Assembly: GCA_021234535.1 (NCBI GenBank)
Contig: CM037838.1
Coordinates: forward strand, 21,087,009 to 21,151,008
Source of the DNA: Stichopus chloronotus
Lineage: Eukaryota; Echinodermata; Holothuroidea; Aspidochirotida; Stichopodidae
Length of the DNA stretch: 64,000 bases
Reading direction: 5' to 3'
Within the stretch, counting starts at the first letter, position 1, and the number at the start of each line of letters is the position of its first letter. The position numbers and the translations under genes were made by a program. Below the pieces are notes generated by a model. That model was not told where the DNA came from, ran no database searches, and saw only the letters and a list, made by a program, of their open reading frames with translations. Below, piece after piece: positions 36,001 to 46,029 of the stretch.

Positions 36001-39000
36001 GTAATCTCTCCCCAGGTGAGGTATAGTAGTAATTTACTGCATTCACTTGTGTATGTTACAGGTAAGGACCAACATCAAGCACCTTCTTTCCTTCTTTCAG
36101 ACAGATTGTTTTTAAAATTGCAGTCTCAGTCAGCATCAGCTCAGAATAGCTCTAATCTGTATCATAAAATGATAGAATAATGTTGGGTAAGTTGCAAAAG
36201 ATGCAGTTGTCTGCACAATTTGCTTCCCATGGTCAATGAAATGAAGGCAGTTTTGAAGCCCACACATTTTTTCTCCCAAAACCCCTACTGCCACCCCAGT
36301 GGGCTCTTAAACAGTACTGAGTGTGGTAGGAATGAGGCGATAATAGTACATTGTTGACCAATGAGCTGCGTCCCTCCACTTAAAAAGGTTCAACATATGT
36401 CACTAACGGTACTGGTACTTAGTACCACATTTTGCCTAGGATTGCCTAAGGTTACAGTGATGGCTAATTGTTGCGTTTGGAGCTTCGTATTCTAATTTTA
36501 TTTCAACTGGATCCTTGTGGCAGATCTATTCTCATGACAAAAAAAATATAAAGACTTTGTGACAAAGATTGCCATAGCAACCAAGCAGATGAAAAGTGTA
36601 TGTTCAACATGTAGTCAAAATGATATTCAGAGTTGCCAAGAAAACGATGTAATTTATGGGATAAGAACACTGAAATAACAGCTCTCGGGAAGAAAACTGC
36701 TGTAAGAAACCATGAGCATGGGTGTCATTCTTGTGACACCCTCACTCATGGGGCAGCCAGGTCCCAATTAAGTGTTTACATAAAGCAAAACTTTGTGTGG
36801 ACACATATTGCAAACAACAAACATGCAAATTAGAAAACATATGAGTATCCTTTTTCACAATAGTATCTGGTTTAATAGGTTATGAGATTAACGATTGTGA
36901 AACAATTGTAGATTGAAAGGTAACTCAATTCCTTTTCGCCAAGTAAAGTCAAATTCTCACTTTGAGAGGATGTGGTAACTTCAAATGCAATTGGCGCAAT
37001 TTGAATATTTGTGGAGTTCACAGCAGACTCACCAGGGATTTGCAACTGCTGAATAATCAGAGATGTCCAGGAGCCAATGCTCACGTTGCATTATGTATGT
37101 AGTTAAGTGCAATTCTTCATTCTGAACATTCATGCCATATTGCGCCACAGCAGAAAACAAATCTTCCTCAAGAAATGATTCGGACAATTCTCTCGAGGAT
37201 GAAGTGCAGTCACGACCGACACACTGAAATATAACGAAAGCAAAATGCGACATTGACACTTCTACTGTAATAGTTACAGAACTAGTTTGGTCGTGGTACA
37301 AGTTCAAAGGTCGATAACCCTGTACATGAAGGATGGTATCCAAGGGTTGGTACCCAAGGGTCCCTGCAAAAGGCATAAGGGGCTGAAATCAGAGAAGTTT
37401 TCTAGCCACTTTAGAGGTGTGCCATTTACATTGAGCTGAGGGAGCGAGTCTATTCTCTTGACTCTTTTAGTCTGAATCAGATTGCTTCTTTCGCAGTACA
37501 GGGTATTCTTTTTCCCGAAGGAAAAAAAAAATGTTGCAAACCTGGAACACTGTTTGAATGATTCCAGTGCAAAATGAGGCAAAGATAGTTGCAGATTGCG
37601 TAATGTAATCAAGTAACTGAACTAACAAGAAATTGCATTACAGTCACTGTGATGTGTTTCTTATAAGATTAATATAAAAGATGAAACTTTTACAATCTCT
37701 TAGTATTGAAGTCCTCCAGGGCTGCGGTTTTCTTTTGTTAGCATGCATAAATTTTGTTTTGTTACAGTAGGTTGTTGTCAGCGACTGATTTGATATTACA
37801 TGGAAAGTCATAATACGTATCTGTAATACCACGTAAGGTAAACAGAGAAGATATTTCCGCATTTGCACGTAATTGCAGATAATATATTCCGCCTAATCGT
37901 TATTCAGAAATAATTATTTGATTGCCAGACTTTCAGCAATTTATCTGGTGGCAAAACTTTAAGGTTATCAGGCAAAGAAAATACAATTAAGTAGTTGTTT
38001 GGCTGTCCAGAATAATTGCAGTCATGGTCCTAAAAGTAATGACAATCCCTGTAATTACATTTTCTCTCAATTTTACTTTCAGCATTCTCTGTCATGAATC
38101 AATTTTAATGTAACGATCAGTTACTTAAATAAGAGATGATAAAGTTAAACTGTAAAAACAATACTTGCAATAGCTGTTCCTTGTCATTTTTTTTTAAAAA
38201 TATTTTATCATGCATAAATAAGACAGTCACCTGTTAACACCAGTATGAAAAGTAATGTAGTATATATAAAAGATAATCATTGTCTGCACTCATTTTCCTT
38301 TCCTTTTTTAAAAATGATGCCATAAAGTACATTCTAAGACTTGCATGGGATGCAGTTATGTAAAGTTCAACTATGAGGCATTTTTGTTCCTATTTGAATC
38401 TGAAATAAGATTTTCCATTTTACACTCGGGTGGATACCTTGCTAATTTTGTCGACCAAATGTCTGGACAAAATTGAAAATGGTTGTTAAAAATATTTAGG
38501 GCTGGCAACAAGTGAGCCATCTACAAATTGTCGAGCGTTGATCACAACCTTCAGCTGATCTGCCATTCTTGTGCCAATTCAAACCTTGAATAAAAATATT
38601 TCGAGCCACTAGGATTTCAGAACAATACAATATCATTTAGAGTTTCTTTAAATGATAAGAACTGCATAGCTGACAAAATTTTCGGCCATTCATTTCGTGG
38701 ACGATGAAATACATGAACAATCACCAAGGTGGTTAGACTGCATTAGGATACGTTTATAGTAAATTTTGGAAAGGGATACTTGAAATTTTTTGTCTTCTTT
38801 TATGACACACTTTTGTACATTACACTTGCAAAATGTACATGAACAGTTTGCTTTATGTGATGTGTGTAACATTTTGTAGAGCATCTAAGTCTTGAAGCAA
38901 CATTAAACTTTCATCATGCTGAAAATGGTTTGCATCCTTTTTTGCCGCACTGTACACAGTAAAGGTTATGTGGCGCAAGTGTGTTTTCCGTGGTATAGAA

Positions 39001-42000
39001 GAGTTCTGGTTTATAGTATGAGAAGGTCTCTAACAGAGGTGTTAACACGGTAATTTTTATTCGTGGTGCAACACCACCAACAAGGGAGGTCTGGAATGTT
39101 TTAATGTACAGGCAAGTGCCATGTGGAAGGAAATGATGAAATGCTTTTTCATCGGTTGCCATTATCGGGGGCGACCGTCGATTTTGCCGATGCCGGCATC
39201 TTTGTTCCAATAGCACCGTCATTGACTGATACCAATGCTGCTCACCAATAATAGGCTCAACTCTAATTGCGTTAAAGTCACTGTGAAGTGCCTCTTGAAG
39301 ATTAATGAAAAAAAAAAAAAAATGGAAATCATAATCTCTAATTATTGAAGTCCTCCTTTCCAGTAAATTAATAACACTGTGCCATTTCTTTTCTTTCTGA
39401 AGTTTCCTGTAAAACATAACATATTCTGAAATTTTCATTCTCCCCATTGCTTTGCATTTCCTTTAAATGGATGACAGTACACAGGAAATTGCTCTTCGAC
39501 TTGTTTGCAGGAGACAAACAGAGTCAACTTGAGCAAAACCTCCGTTCTGTTTGTTTTGGAGGTCTCAGATTGGCTGAGCCCTTCATGGATGCTTGTAAAA
39601 CTCCCAAACTGACATTCGCGTGTCTCGACGTTTGAGGAGGCACTCTTTGGCGCTCTTCAGATCCGAGTGTAAAGTTTTCACAGGCTTTTATTTCTGAATA
39701 GGGGATAATTTGAGTGTAATGGAAATTAAATTCATAGAGTTCTCAAAACATTACATATTTACCTCTCACTGATGATCCAGGATGTAAGGTGACAGATTCA
39801 ATTTTCAGAGCATGTCAGGGAGACTTTTGTCTCAGTGAATAGTAGATGGATTCAGGTAGTGCCCACTTTATGTTTATTCATGAGAGTATGTCAGGGGGGA
39901 GGGGATTTGCTGTAGTAGAAGAGAGATGAATTCTGATAATTTCCACATAATGACTATTCATGAGAATGGGTTTTGTTTTTTGCAGTAGAGTGGAGATGGA
40001 TTCTGGTAATGCCTGTTTAATGATTATTCATGAATTCATGTAGAGGTATTTTTTTATTTTCTTTTTGTATTTGTGGGTTGTTGTTGTTGTGGTGAAAATG
40101 AGACGAATTATGTCCACTTGCTGACTATTCATAAGAGCTTCCTAAAGGACATTTGTTTTGCAGTGAAGAGGAGGTGGATTCTGGTAAATGCCCACTTACT
40201 GGTTATTCATTACAGCGTATCAGGGGAACTGTTGCAGTTGAAAGGAGGTGAAACTCTGGTTACAGCCAACCCTCACATGATATCATACTTGTTTATCCCT
40301 TCTGGAGAGAACACACCCTAACCATTATGATGTATCTGGCTATCATGTCATGTTCTATCATGTAGAAAAGGTCTCGTTGAGAGATGATTTTAGCACATTA
40401 GCACATAATTCTGTGAGAACTAGGTGCTGTTAATGCCCATTTAAGGATTTTTCATGGCATTCAGATTGATCAAAGAGTAAAATGTCAAACAGAGAAGAAT
40501 TATATCAGGGAGAGAAAATATTTTTCCCCTTTGCCATGGCAGAAATACTGTAAAACACCATTCAGTTGCATTAAATAAGCATTGGTCTACCATAAAGTTT
40601 CAGGTGCCAGTGTTTACATGTTTCTGTGTATTAATTATTTTGGTCAAAGGTAGGGGAATGGGTAGGGTGTGCTGTTGGTGTGTGGTTGGCATTGCATATG
40701 TGTGCACATAATGTGTAGTGCATTAGGCTTAGATGTTTTTTACATTCACCATGCAGAGCCATTGCAAGAGATTCTAGATAAACGGTGAAAGCTTCATGGA
40801 TTTTAATCAAGTATGTTTGTATGAATTAAAGTTTACTCATCAAAGAAGAATAGGTATTGGAAAGAGAAATTCACTCAGACAGAAAATTACAACAGATTAA
40901 CCATCTTCTGCTTTTAATTTGAGCCCATTGGATCACATTAATCCAATTAAGTTAACTCTTTTGAAGTGAGCTTGTGTTCCTTTGAATGAAGGGTGGGGAA
41001 CAGTCACAAGGGTGGAGGGGGGAAGTCACAAAGATGGGAGAGAGAATCACAAAAGCAAATGTTATTGCCATCTCCACAGCATCTTCAACAAAATTGCAAG
41101 TGAGAGCTAATATTTGCAGACATCTATTGGGGATGTTTCAAAACTGTGTGTCGCTTGATCTGAATTTTTATTCGTGAGTTGGGGTCACTTCATTGACGTT
41201 TTTGTGTTCATTATAGTCCAAAGTTAAAAAAGTCAATCAAACTGACTTTTAAAATCTTAATGTTGACATATTATGCAATTGGAAAAGTGTTATTACGTAA
41301 AAAAGGGGGGAAAAAATCAGTATGAATTAATTTTCCTTTACCTGTGATTTTACATCAGGTAATTTTTGTTTAAGAAGGTTTTGCATCTATTTTTAATATC
41401 AAGCACCCAAACTGCTTTCATGGGCAAAACCACCATTTGACACTGTACATGAAAAAAAAATGATTCTTCAATTACGTTCTATTGCTCTACGCTTTTTATA
41501 TGTAGGGAGTAGCACTGAAACCACTGTAAATGGCATTAGAGAAGGCGACAGGTCCATTAAGGCTATAGCCAATGGTAAACCCACAGATGTGTAGTCCATT
41601 CTGTGCTCTGTGCACTTCTACCCTCATCACATTTCCCAGGGCCACCCATCCGCTGTAGCTTCATCAAACAGATCCGGTCACAGCGGTATTTACACCAAAA
41701 ACACAGCTTGGGTGCAAGACATTCTTGATACATGGATGGATACATTCTTGGATGAGCATGTTTTCCAAAAACACATATTTTCCAAAAAGTAAGGGTTTTT
41801 TTTGTCAGATGGGTGCTCTAGTTACACTCATAACAAACAAACCACTAGCTGTCTTTGAGGGTAACCTTTGCTTAGGTGTGGCTTAACACCACTCTTGAGG
41901 AATGGTAACTCACTTTTTGACGCTACCTGTCATCCGTTTTTGAGAGTCCGCACATACTTACAAGTTTTGTTTGCTTTTTTTCGTAGGATTGTAAATTCGA

Positions 42001-43478
42001 CTGCTGCCGTCTTCTGCCCTAATTACCTCTACGAGGACGAGAACCCACCAGGTGAGGAATAAAATTGTCTCCATATTTTAGGTGAAACAGGAGGAAGAAA
42101 TGTATTAGAAAGGGAAATGAATTTTTTTTTTTTACCAGGTTTGGAACCTCCCAAGAAAGGTATGGCCCAACTGCAATAAATCTGAAAGAACAAATTGTGC
42201 ATTTTGCGGGCTTCCATCTCATTGACTGAAGTGTCTGTGCAGTTGCTTCAAATTTACACTTTGTCATGTGATTCAACCCCCGATTCCATTTTCAACTTTA
42301 CAAGTGCAAATCAAATTGACAATAAAAGCTGTTTGGAGTAAAATAGTGTCTGGTTTCCTTCCACCTCCACAGTGGCTGCCTTGAATTGGTGAACTGATTT
42401 TTGAGTTTATATTTTGCATCCATTTCTAAATTTTGTTCCTTCTGTTCAGTTCTTACAGGTGGTCTGCCCCCATTTTATAGGGGTACAGTGTTTCAAATTC
42501 TCAGAGAAACTCAATGGCAAATCTATGAAAGAGCTATCCATGCTGAACCCTTTAACTGCTGTTAGCAGTATGATTCTTGTGCTTAAACAACAACATACAA
42601 TGTTTTCACTGACTAATGTGCACAAAGTACTGACACATTGTACATATAAATTACCTATGAAGTGTAATGTGTACCTCATGAAAGTAGGAGTCAAAGACAA
42701 TAGCAAGTGCAAGATACGAATATCATTGCTGAAAACACTAAGAAGCGCCCCCATTGGTGACCCCAAAAAGCCCTCCATTAAAGCTGCCAAGTCTACCTCA
42801 CAAATTGTGAAACTCTGTCCATTTGCTTATCTTTGGTATAATTTTAGCAGCCAATTTCAACTCAGAGTGTTTATCATCTCAAGTGATTCAGGTTGACATG
42901 GTATTTGTATCAATCTGTCTGAGCTCTCTTGCAGTGCCATCAGTTAATTTCTGGGATGTCAGTGCAGGTCAAATGATGTCATTTTTCTTTTCAGTTCAAT
43001 GACTGAGAGTTTGAACCAGTTCTCAGTGAACTCACTCCGTCTACCGTGTCTCTGCGGATGACAATGAAAACTCATGAAAGTGTGTATGTTTTGGTCAACA
43101 GATATGGCATGCAGGTATAAAAAGAGAGAAGATCTACTTGCTAATAGTCAAGAGATCAAGCAGCTATTTGAATCTCTCCTGAGGGACTCAGACTCATCTT
43201 CGGGGGATACGCCAGATCCACCTCTGAAGAGCGGAGAGGAACCGATGGATGTCGATGGTGCAGGTCATCTCGTGGACTGTAAATGGCTGCCGTCCATCAG
43301 CTCCGCCCTGAGCTGGGCTACCTGTGGCAGAGATCCCAATGTGCAGCCACTACTGCAGGAGGATGTGAAACCACCGGAGAAATCCAAAGAGGCTGCCCGA
43401 ATTCAGGTTCTGGTCACCGGTAGCCTTTATTTAGTTGGGGGTGTCCTGAAACTCCTGGATCCAGACTTGGCAGATTGA
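25132..43478 (+). CDS. FPGS: Folylpolyglutamate synthase gene, eleven coding exons
   Basis: FPGS adds glutamates to tetrahydrofolates with ATP, which traps folates in the cytosol and mitochondria. The exons below join with GT-AG boundaries and matching phases, and give the family's landmarks in order. These are GTKGKGS (P-loop), SPHL with RERIRING, the [10 protein letters not shown] block, [12 protein letters not shown] with [37 protein letters not shown], and the C-terminal [17 protein letters not shown]. Exon lengths sum to 1830 nt with stop (609 residues), near the 587 of human FPGS. Two Met codons 39 residues apart at the start mirror the mitochondrial and cytosolic starts known in mammals. 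Two one-base frame breaks (exon 1 and the FCPN exon) mean the sequence as given does not encode an intact protein. It could be a decayed copy, but the conserved intron structure excludes a processed pseudogene. Confidence 0.93.
25320..26796 (+). other. FPGS introns 1 and 2
   Basis: The intron stretches 25320-26048 and 26196-26796 hold no recognisable gene. They contain homopolymer runs (A near 25447, T/G near 25810-25828, A near 25980) and are otherwise unique-looking AT-rich sequence. Confidence 0.7.
26049..26195 (+). CDS. FPGS: FPGS exon 2
   Basis: It encodes 49 codons beginning [11 protein letters not shown] and ending YLERCGIM, which align with the human segment that starts DAVRMLNTLQT. 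The acceptor is CCCTAAAG and the donor is GTGAGG at 26196. Entry and exit are in phase 0. This is the N-terminal helical region just before the nucleotide-binding domain. Confidence 0.9.
26797..26915 (+). CDS. FPGS: FPGS exon 3: P-loop
   Basis: It reads [20 protein letters not shown] and then [26 protein letters not shown] is the ATP-binding P-loop of the Mur-ligase fold shared by FPGS and bacterial FolC. The acceptor is GGCATGTAG and the donor GTATGT at 26916. The exon ends in phase 2, so its last Thr codon is completed by the next exon. The downstream intron holds a (GT)n microsatellite. The initial ATG is an internal Met, not the start. Confidence 0.96.
26916..27919 (+). other. FPGS intron 3 with GT microsatellite
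   Basis: The intron opens with a GT-rich microsatellite, nearly pure at about 26965-27014. The remainder has a poly-T run near 27517 and no coding signal that I can support. Confidence 0.7.
27920..28112 (+). CDS. FPGS: FPGS exon 4: SPHL and folate-side segment
   Basis: The first base completes Thr, then [18 protein letters not shown] follows, the conserved block after the P-loop in FPGS and FolC enzymes. It continues [16 protein letters not shown] to [14 protein letters not shown]. The acceptor is CTCCGGTAG and the donor GTGAAT at 28113, in phase 0. In the next exon VDVAILEVG continues directly, as in the human protein. Confidence 0.95.
28113..30856 (+). other. FPGS intron 4
   Basis: This intron of 2744 bp includes a dispersed repeat copy at about 29310-29610, listed separately. 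The remaining open frames are short, overlap on both strands and resemble no family. Confidence 0.7.
29310..29610. repeat. Dispersed repeat, copy B, inside FPGS intron 4
   Basis: It shares the left end (AATGTATTTTGGTTGTCC..AACAGAAAACAAA) and right end (CCAGAAAGAGTGAGATTTGGTCGTC, later CCAATTTCAGCCCTG) with copy A but lacks the internal array. The right part contains an 11-bp inverted repeat, GGTCGTCTGAT and ATCAGACGACC. Confidence 0.7.
30857..31021 (+). CDS. FPGS: FPGS exon 5: [10 protein letters not shown] and LGFDH blocks
   Basis: Its 55 codons begin [18 protein letters not shown] and end [12 protein letters not shown]. They include [12 protein letters not shown], the conserved Asp-His loop, and the Lys of KAGIFK that is carbamylated in the bacterial homologue. 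The acceptor is CCCATGAG, with an upstream tract rich in T and C. The donor is GTTAGT at 31022. Both ends are phase 0. Confidence 0.95.
31702..31779 (+). CDS. FPGS: FPGS exon 6
   Basis: This short exon has 26 codons, [18 protein letters not shown] to ARELE. PAFTV-QP is the equivalent human stretch directly after the GIFK segment. The acceptor TTCCCTTTCAG is strong and the donor is GTGAGT at 31780. Phase is 0 at both ends. Confidence 0.9.
33265..33409 (+). CDS. FPGS: FPGS exon 7
   Basis: It encodes [12 protein letters not shown], then [19 protein letters not shown] and QKFLEVTK. The L-G-L-x-G-x-H-Q-x-x-N-A-x-L-A pattern is the end of the central ATPase domain in FPGS. The acceptor is TTATCCACAG and the donor GTACAT at 33410. 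The exon ends in phase 1. Confidence 0.93.
33775..33900 (+). CDS. FPGS: FPGS exon 8, variable linker
   Basis: It completes a Gly codon and then encodes an acidic, poorly conserved linker ending in IVLPEYFVS. In other animals this part before the WPGR motif also varies in length and sequence. The acceptor is GTACCCGCAG and the donor GTGAGC at 33901. Entry phase 1 matches exon 7 and exit phase 1 matches exon 9. The call rests on phase and position more than on residue identity. Confidence 0.82.
34950..35470. repeat. Minisatellite of GCACCATCAGAAGCCACT units
   Basis: Ten or so degenerate units, about 35-60 bp apart, carry AAATGGTAG(T/G)(A/T)GCACCAT, then CAGAAGCCACT or TGGAAGCCACTTG. It lies in FPGS intron 8 just before exon 9. 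The two small open frames here are by-products. Confidence 0.8.
35694..35920 (+). CDS. FPGS: FPGS exon 9: WPGR and LDGAHT
   Basis: It reads [19 protein letters not shown], then [20 protein letters not shown], then RILLFN and [14 protein letters not shown] is the C-terminal domain signature of FPGS, where the Asp and His contact ATP and the glutamate substrate. WPGR-Q is the motif that precedes it. The acceptor is TCTCGGCAAG, and the donor GTAAGT at 35921 is perfect. Exit is phase 0. An intron of about 6 kb follows. Confidence 0.95.
35921..41986 (+). other. FPGS intron 9, about 6 kb
   Basis: This is the largest FPGS intron. It carries the ATTCATGA-containing array at 39.8-40.5 kb. A minus-strand open frame of 177 codons (38914-39447) includes a poly-Phe run from an A-tract and has no recognisable motif, so I do not call it a gene. 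The rest looks like ordinary intron sequence. Confidence 0.65.
39790..40470. repeat. Tandem repeat with ATTCATGA, unit about 90 bp
   Basis: About six units share GTAG(A/T)G(A/G)AGATGGATTCTGGTAATGCC-like sequence, then TTTAATGATTATTCATGA, then a GTATGTCAGGGG-like piece. It lies in FPGS intron 9. Copies at the edges are more diverged. Confidence 0.8.
41987..42051 (+). CDS. FPGS: FPGS exon 10: FCPN segment, frame broken by one extra base
   Basis: The acceptor is TTTTTTTCGTAG and the donor GTGAGG at 42052. Read from the phase set by exon 9, the exon gives DCKFDC, which matches the start of the human block. The rest of the block, AVFCPN followed by YLYEDENPP, is only found one base further on. 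The switch lies at 42002-42006 in TGCTGCC. Without the switch the frame meets a TAA about six codons later. Both halves are plainly homologous to FPGS, so the exon is real, but the frame is broken. Counting one base out, it ends in phase 1, which fits the last exon. Confidence 0.85.
43102..43478 (+). CDS. FPGS: FPGS terminal exon and stop
   Basis: From an acceptor GGTCAACAG the exon reads [18 protein letters not shown], then an acidic Ser/Asp-rich linker. [18 protein letters not shown] and [19 protein letters not shown] follow, and the protein ends LDPDLAD at TGA 43476-43478. The C-terminal part is the most recognisable stretch of FPGS. The 5' boundary is uncertain. In this frame a TGA lies about 35 bases upstream of the chosen acceptor, and of the two AGs that keep phase this one has the better context. 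A stronger-looking acceptor (TTTTCTTTTCAG, ending 42994) leads into frames with stops, where a short SLNQFSVN reading resembles the family's NFTV segment. Confidence 0.85.
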
Positions 43479-43750
43479 GGGCAGCAATCCTGGATGTACT
43501 GCTAGCAGTGCACTTGTTAAGGGAGTGACATGCACAAGTGGTTTATTTGCTGTCTGACAGTACTGTGAAGAAAAGTATTCATTCCTTTTCTTAGAGACTG
43601 AAGTTCCCATTTTAGTTCTACACACATTACTGTGCAATGTTGTACAGCAATGGTTGACAAACTGCAAAGTGGGACACCTGAAAATTTGGGTGGAACACCT
43701 AGCTTGTAGCAGTTTCAATTGAAAAAAAAAAGACCTCATAAATAAAATAA
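43479..43750 (+). promoter_or_regulatory. Probable FPGS 3' UTR with AATAAA
   Basis: Non-coding sequence follows the FPGS stop. The first canonical AATAAA is at 43741-43746, about 265 bases downstream, immediately followed by a second overlapping AATAAA-like tract. Use as the polyadenylation signal is inferred from position only. Confidence 0.4.
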
Positions 43751-43759
43751 AAATACACA

Positions 43760-44190
43760 ATGTACAGTTCTGCTGAGACAAAATGGAAATTTTTCGGCAA
43801 GTACACACCACTTTTAGATTTCAGAAAAAAGAAACCCTAAAGACATGAACAAAGTTCTCTGTCAGAATCAGCATAGATACAGGTGGGATTCTTCAGATTT
43901 AAGGCTTCTTACTGAGACGCCAGCAAATGAGTTTGGAGATCGTTGTTGTATAGTTTTGTTTGTACTTAAAATCTTTCATACGGGTTTGATGTATCAATGT
44001 GCCTTAGTCCAAGCTGTATGACAGTTCCTTGGTGATAAACTGGTTCTCCTTTACTATCCATCGTCTGGTTACTGTAAACTTATAGGTCTTATAAGGCAGC
44101 AGTATCACCTAGAAAAGAAGAAAAAGCAGAGCATTGCCTACATTGTGTCAACCAGAAAAGTATAAATCAGTTAAGTGTCTTTTATCTTCC
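43760..44190. other. No gene seen
   Basis: Intergenic or distal 3' UTR sequence after FPGS, without an open frame of note. Confidence 0.5.
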
Positions 44191-44199
44191 ATTTTTGTT

Positions 44200-45070
44200 A
44201 ATGTTTGTCACCTTGCATACCCTCAAAGGTCATTTGAGGTCACCAGAGGTCAGACTGAAACCTTGTAAAGAGTATGTCTCTAGAAGGGTAAGGTTGACCA
44301 ACTTAAAATTGCTGTGTGGGTTGGTCATACTGAGTAGATGATCCCTATCGTTTTTGGTGGAGTTTAAAGGTTATGTGAGGTCATTAGTGGTCAAATTGTG
44401 AATATTTTGTAAACACAATACCTCTAGAAGGGTACATTTCACTGACCTCATACTTGATATGTGGGTTGGTCATACTGAGTAAATGATAGCTGTTGTTTTT
44501 TTGTGGAAGTCAAAGGTTATTTGAGGTCACCAGAGGTCAAACTGTGAAAATGTTGTGAACATGATATCTCAAGAATAGTAACCTTGACTGACCTCGTATG
44601 TAGTGTGTGAGTTGGTCATACTACGTAGATGATGCTATTGTTTTTGTGGAGGTCAAAGGTCATTTGAGGTCATTGGAGGTCAAATTGTAAAAACGTAAAC
44701 ATGATATCTTAAAAATGGTAACCTTCATTGACATCATATTTGGTGTGTGGGTTGGTCATACTGAGTAGATGATCTTCATTTGTTTGGTGGAGGTGAAAGG
44801 TCACCAGAGGTCAAACTGTGAAAACATTGTAAAAACAGTATCACCAGAAAGGTAAAGTTCCAGGATCTTATACGTGGAGCATGAGTTGGCCATGCAAAGT
44901 AGATGATCCCTATTGTGTAGGTGGAGGTCAAAGATCATTTGAGGTCAACAGATATTAAAGGTCATTTGAGGTCAACAGATGTTAAAGTGTAAAAAGTTTG
45001 GTAAAACAATATCTCCAGGAAGGTAACCTTGACTGTCATACTCTGTGTGTTGGTTGGCCATGCTCTGCCA
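44200..45070. repeat. Tandem array rich in AGGTCA half-sites
   Basis: Six to seven units of about 110-130 bp each contain GTGGAGGTCAAAGGTCATTTG, then AGGTCACCAGAGGTCAAACTGTG, then GTAAAAAC..TATCTC-AGAAGGGTAACCTTGACTGACCTCATA and GTGTGGGTTGGTCATACTGAGTAGATGATC. The AGGTCA words occur as direct repeats spaced by one base (AGGTCAAAGGTCA) and longer distances, the format bound by RXR-partnered nuclear receptors. The sequence shows repeats; receptor binding is not shown. Confidence 0.88.
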
Positions 45071-45378
45071 GGTCCACAGGGCTACTAATTCCAGTGTCTG
45101 GCGTCCAATTTGTTTTTTGGAAAGCCTGTCGGGCTCCTGACATTGACAGCTGTAATGTAGTGTAGTGCATCTATCACTTTGTGTGGTAAACTTATCTATC
45201 AACATCGATCACAAATGGTGCCTGCCTCCTGAAAACTTTTGTAAGCTGAGATAATGCTAAAACCATTTTCGTATGTGGCATGTTCTGCAAGACCATTACC
45301 ACCTTGTTTCTATTCGTCCACATTTGGAGAGTACTACTTTTACAATGGGGATTTACGCATTAATATTCCCTCCTGTAG

Positions 45379-45488
45379 AGGACTTTGCGAAAGATTAGAA
45401 GCAAGTCTGATTTGATGTTTATTGGAGAACAATGTCCAAATAGTGCCATTGATTTACTGTGCAAAAGGATCAACGACATGTTGCTTCT
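45379..45488 (+). CDS. Exon-like open segment, unrecognised
   Basis: 110 bases are open in one frame (RTLRKIRSKSDLMFIGEQC, then IDLLCKRINDMLL). A good acceptor (TTCCCTCCTGTAG) precedes it and a strong donor (GTAAGT) follows at 45489. It would exit in phase 2. No family is recognised, and no partner exon was found in the window. It lies 1.9 kb after the FPGS stop on the same strand. Confidence 0.3.
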
Positions 45489-46029
45489 GTAAGTGGGTAC
45501 TGTTAGCTTGAATGGTTGAAAATGTCCTTCGAAACATGGCTTACGAAAAGTGTTGGTATTTTACCAAATTTCTTCATAGACATAAGTAGGTTGAAGTGTC
45601 TTGTAAAGAAAGTATTTTTAAGGGATTTTAAATTCTTTGCATTCTGGGTTTGTTTAAAAGGACATTATTTCTAAACTAAACCAAACTATTGTATAGATTG
45701 CGCATTCCAACAAACCATCTTATTGACCATTATCAGTACTGCACAAAAACGATACCTTCTTTGCAATATGAGTTACACAATTACCACAGTTAATATGACA
45801 TCTTTTCACAATCCAGCTGCATAGTTATGTCAAGATTTCACACCAGTATTTGGTCGGCAAGAAGTCACTATGCCTTTTGGCTTTCTGGTTCATATTCCCT
45901 TGTGGTGAGGACAGCCATAGTTCATAAAACAAAACTTTCAAGGAGGAAAAGAATTTTTTCGCTTTCCTCTGATTGTGTGATACAGACCTTGACATACATC
46001 ACTTCTTATTTATCATGAATTGCAAATAT

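Noticed and set aside
38914..39447. Minus-strand 177-codon frame in FPGS intron 9
   Set aside because: It is the longest unassigned frame, but it crosses a poly-A tract read as poly-Phe, has no domain I can recognise and no splice context.
42414..42896. 160-codon plus-strand frame in FPGS intron 10
   Set aside because: It lies wholly in an intron, overlaps an equally open minus-strand frame and resembles no family.
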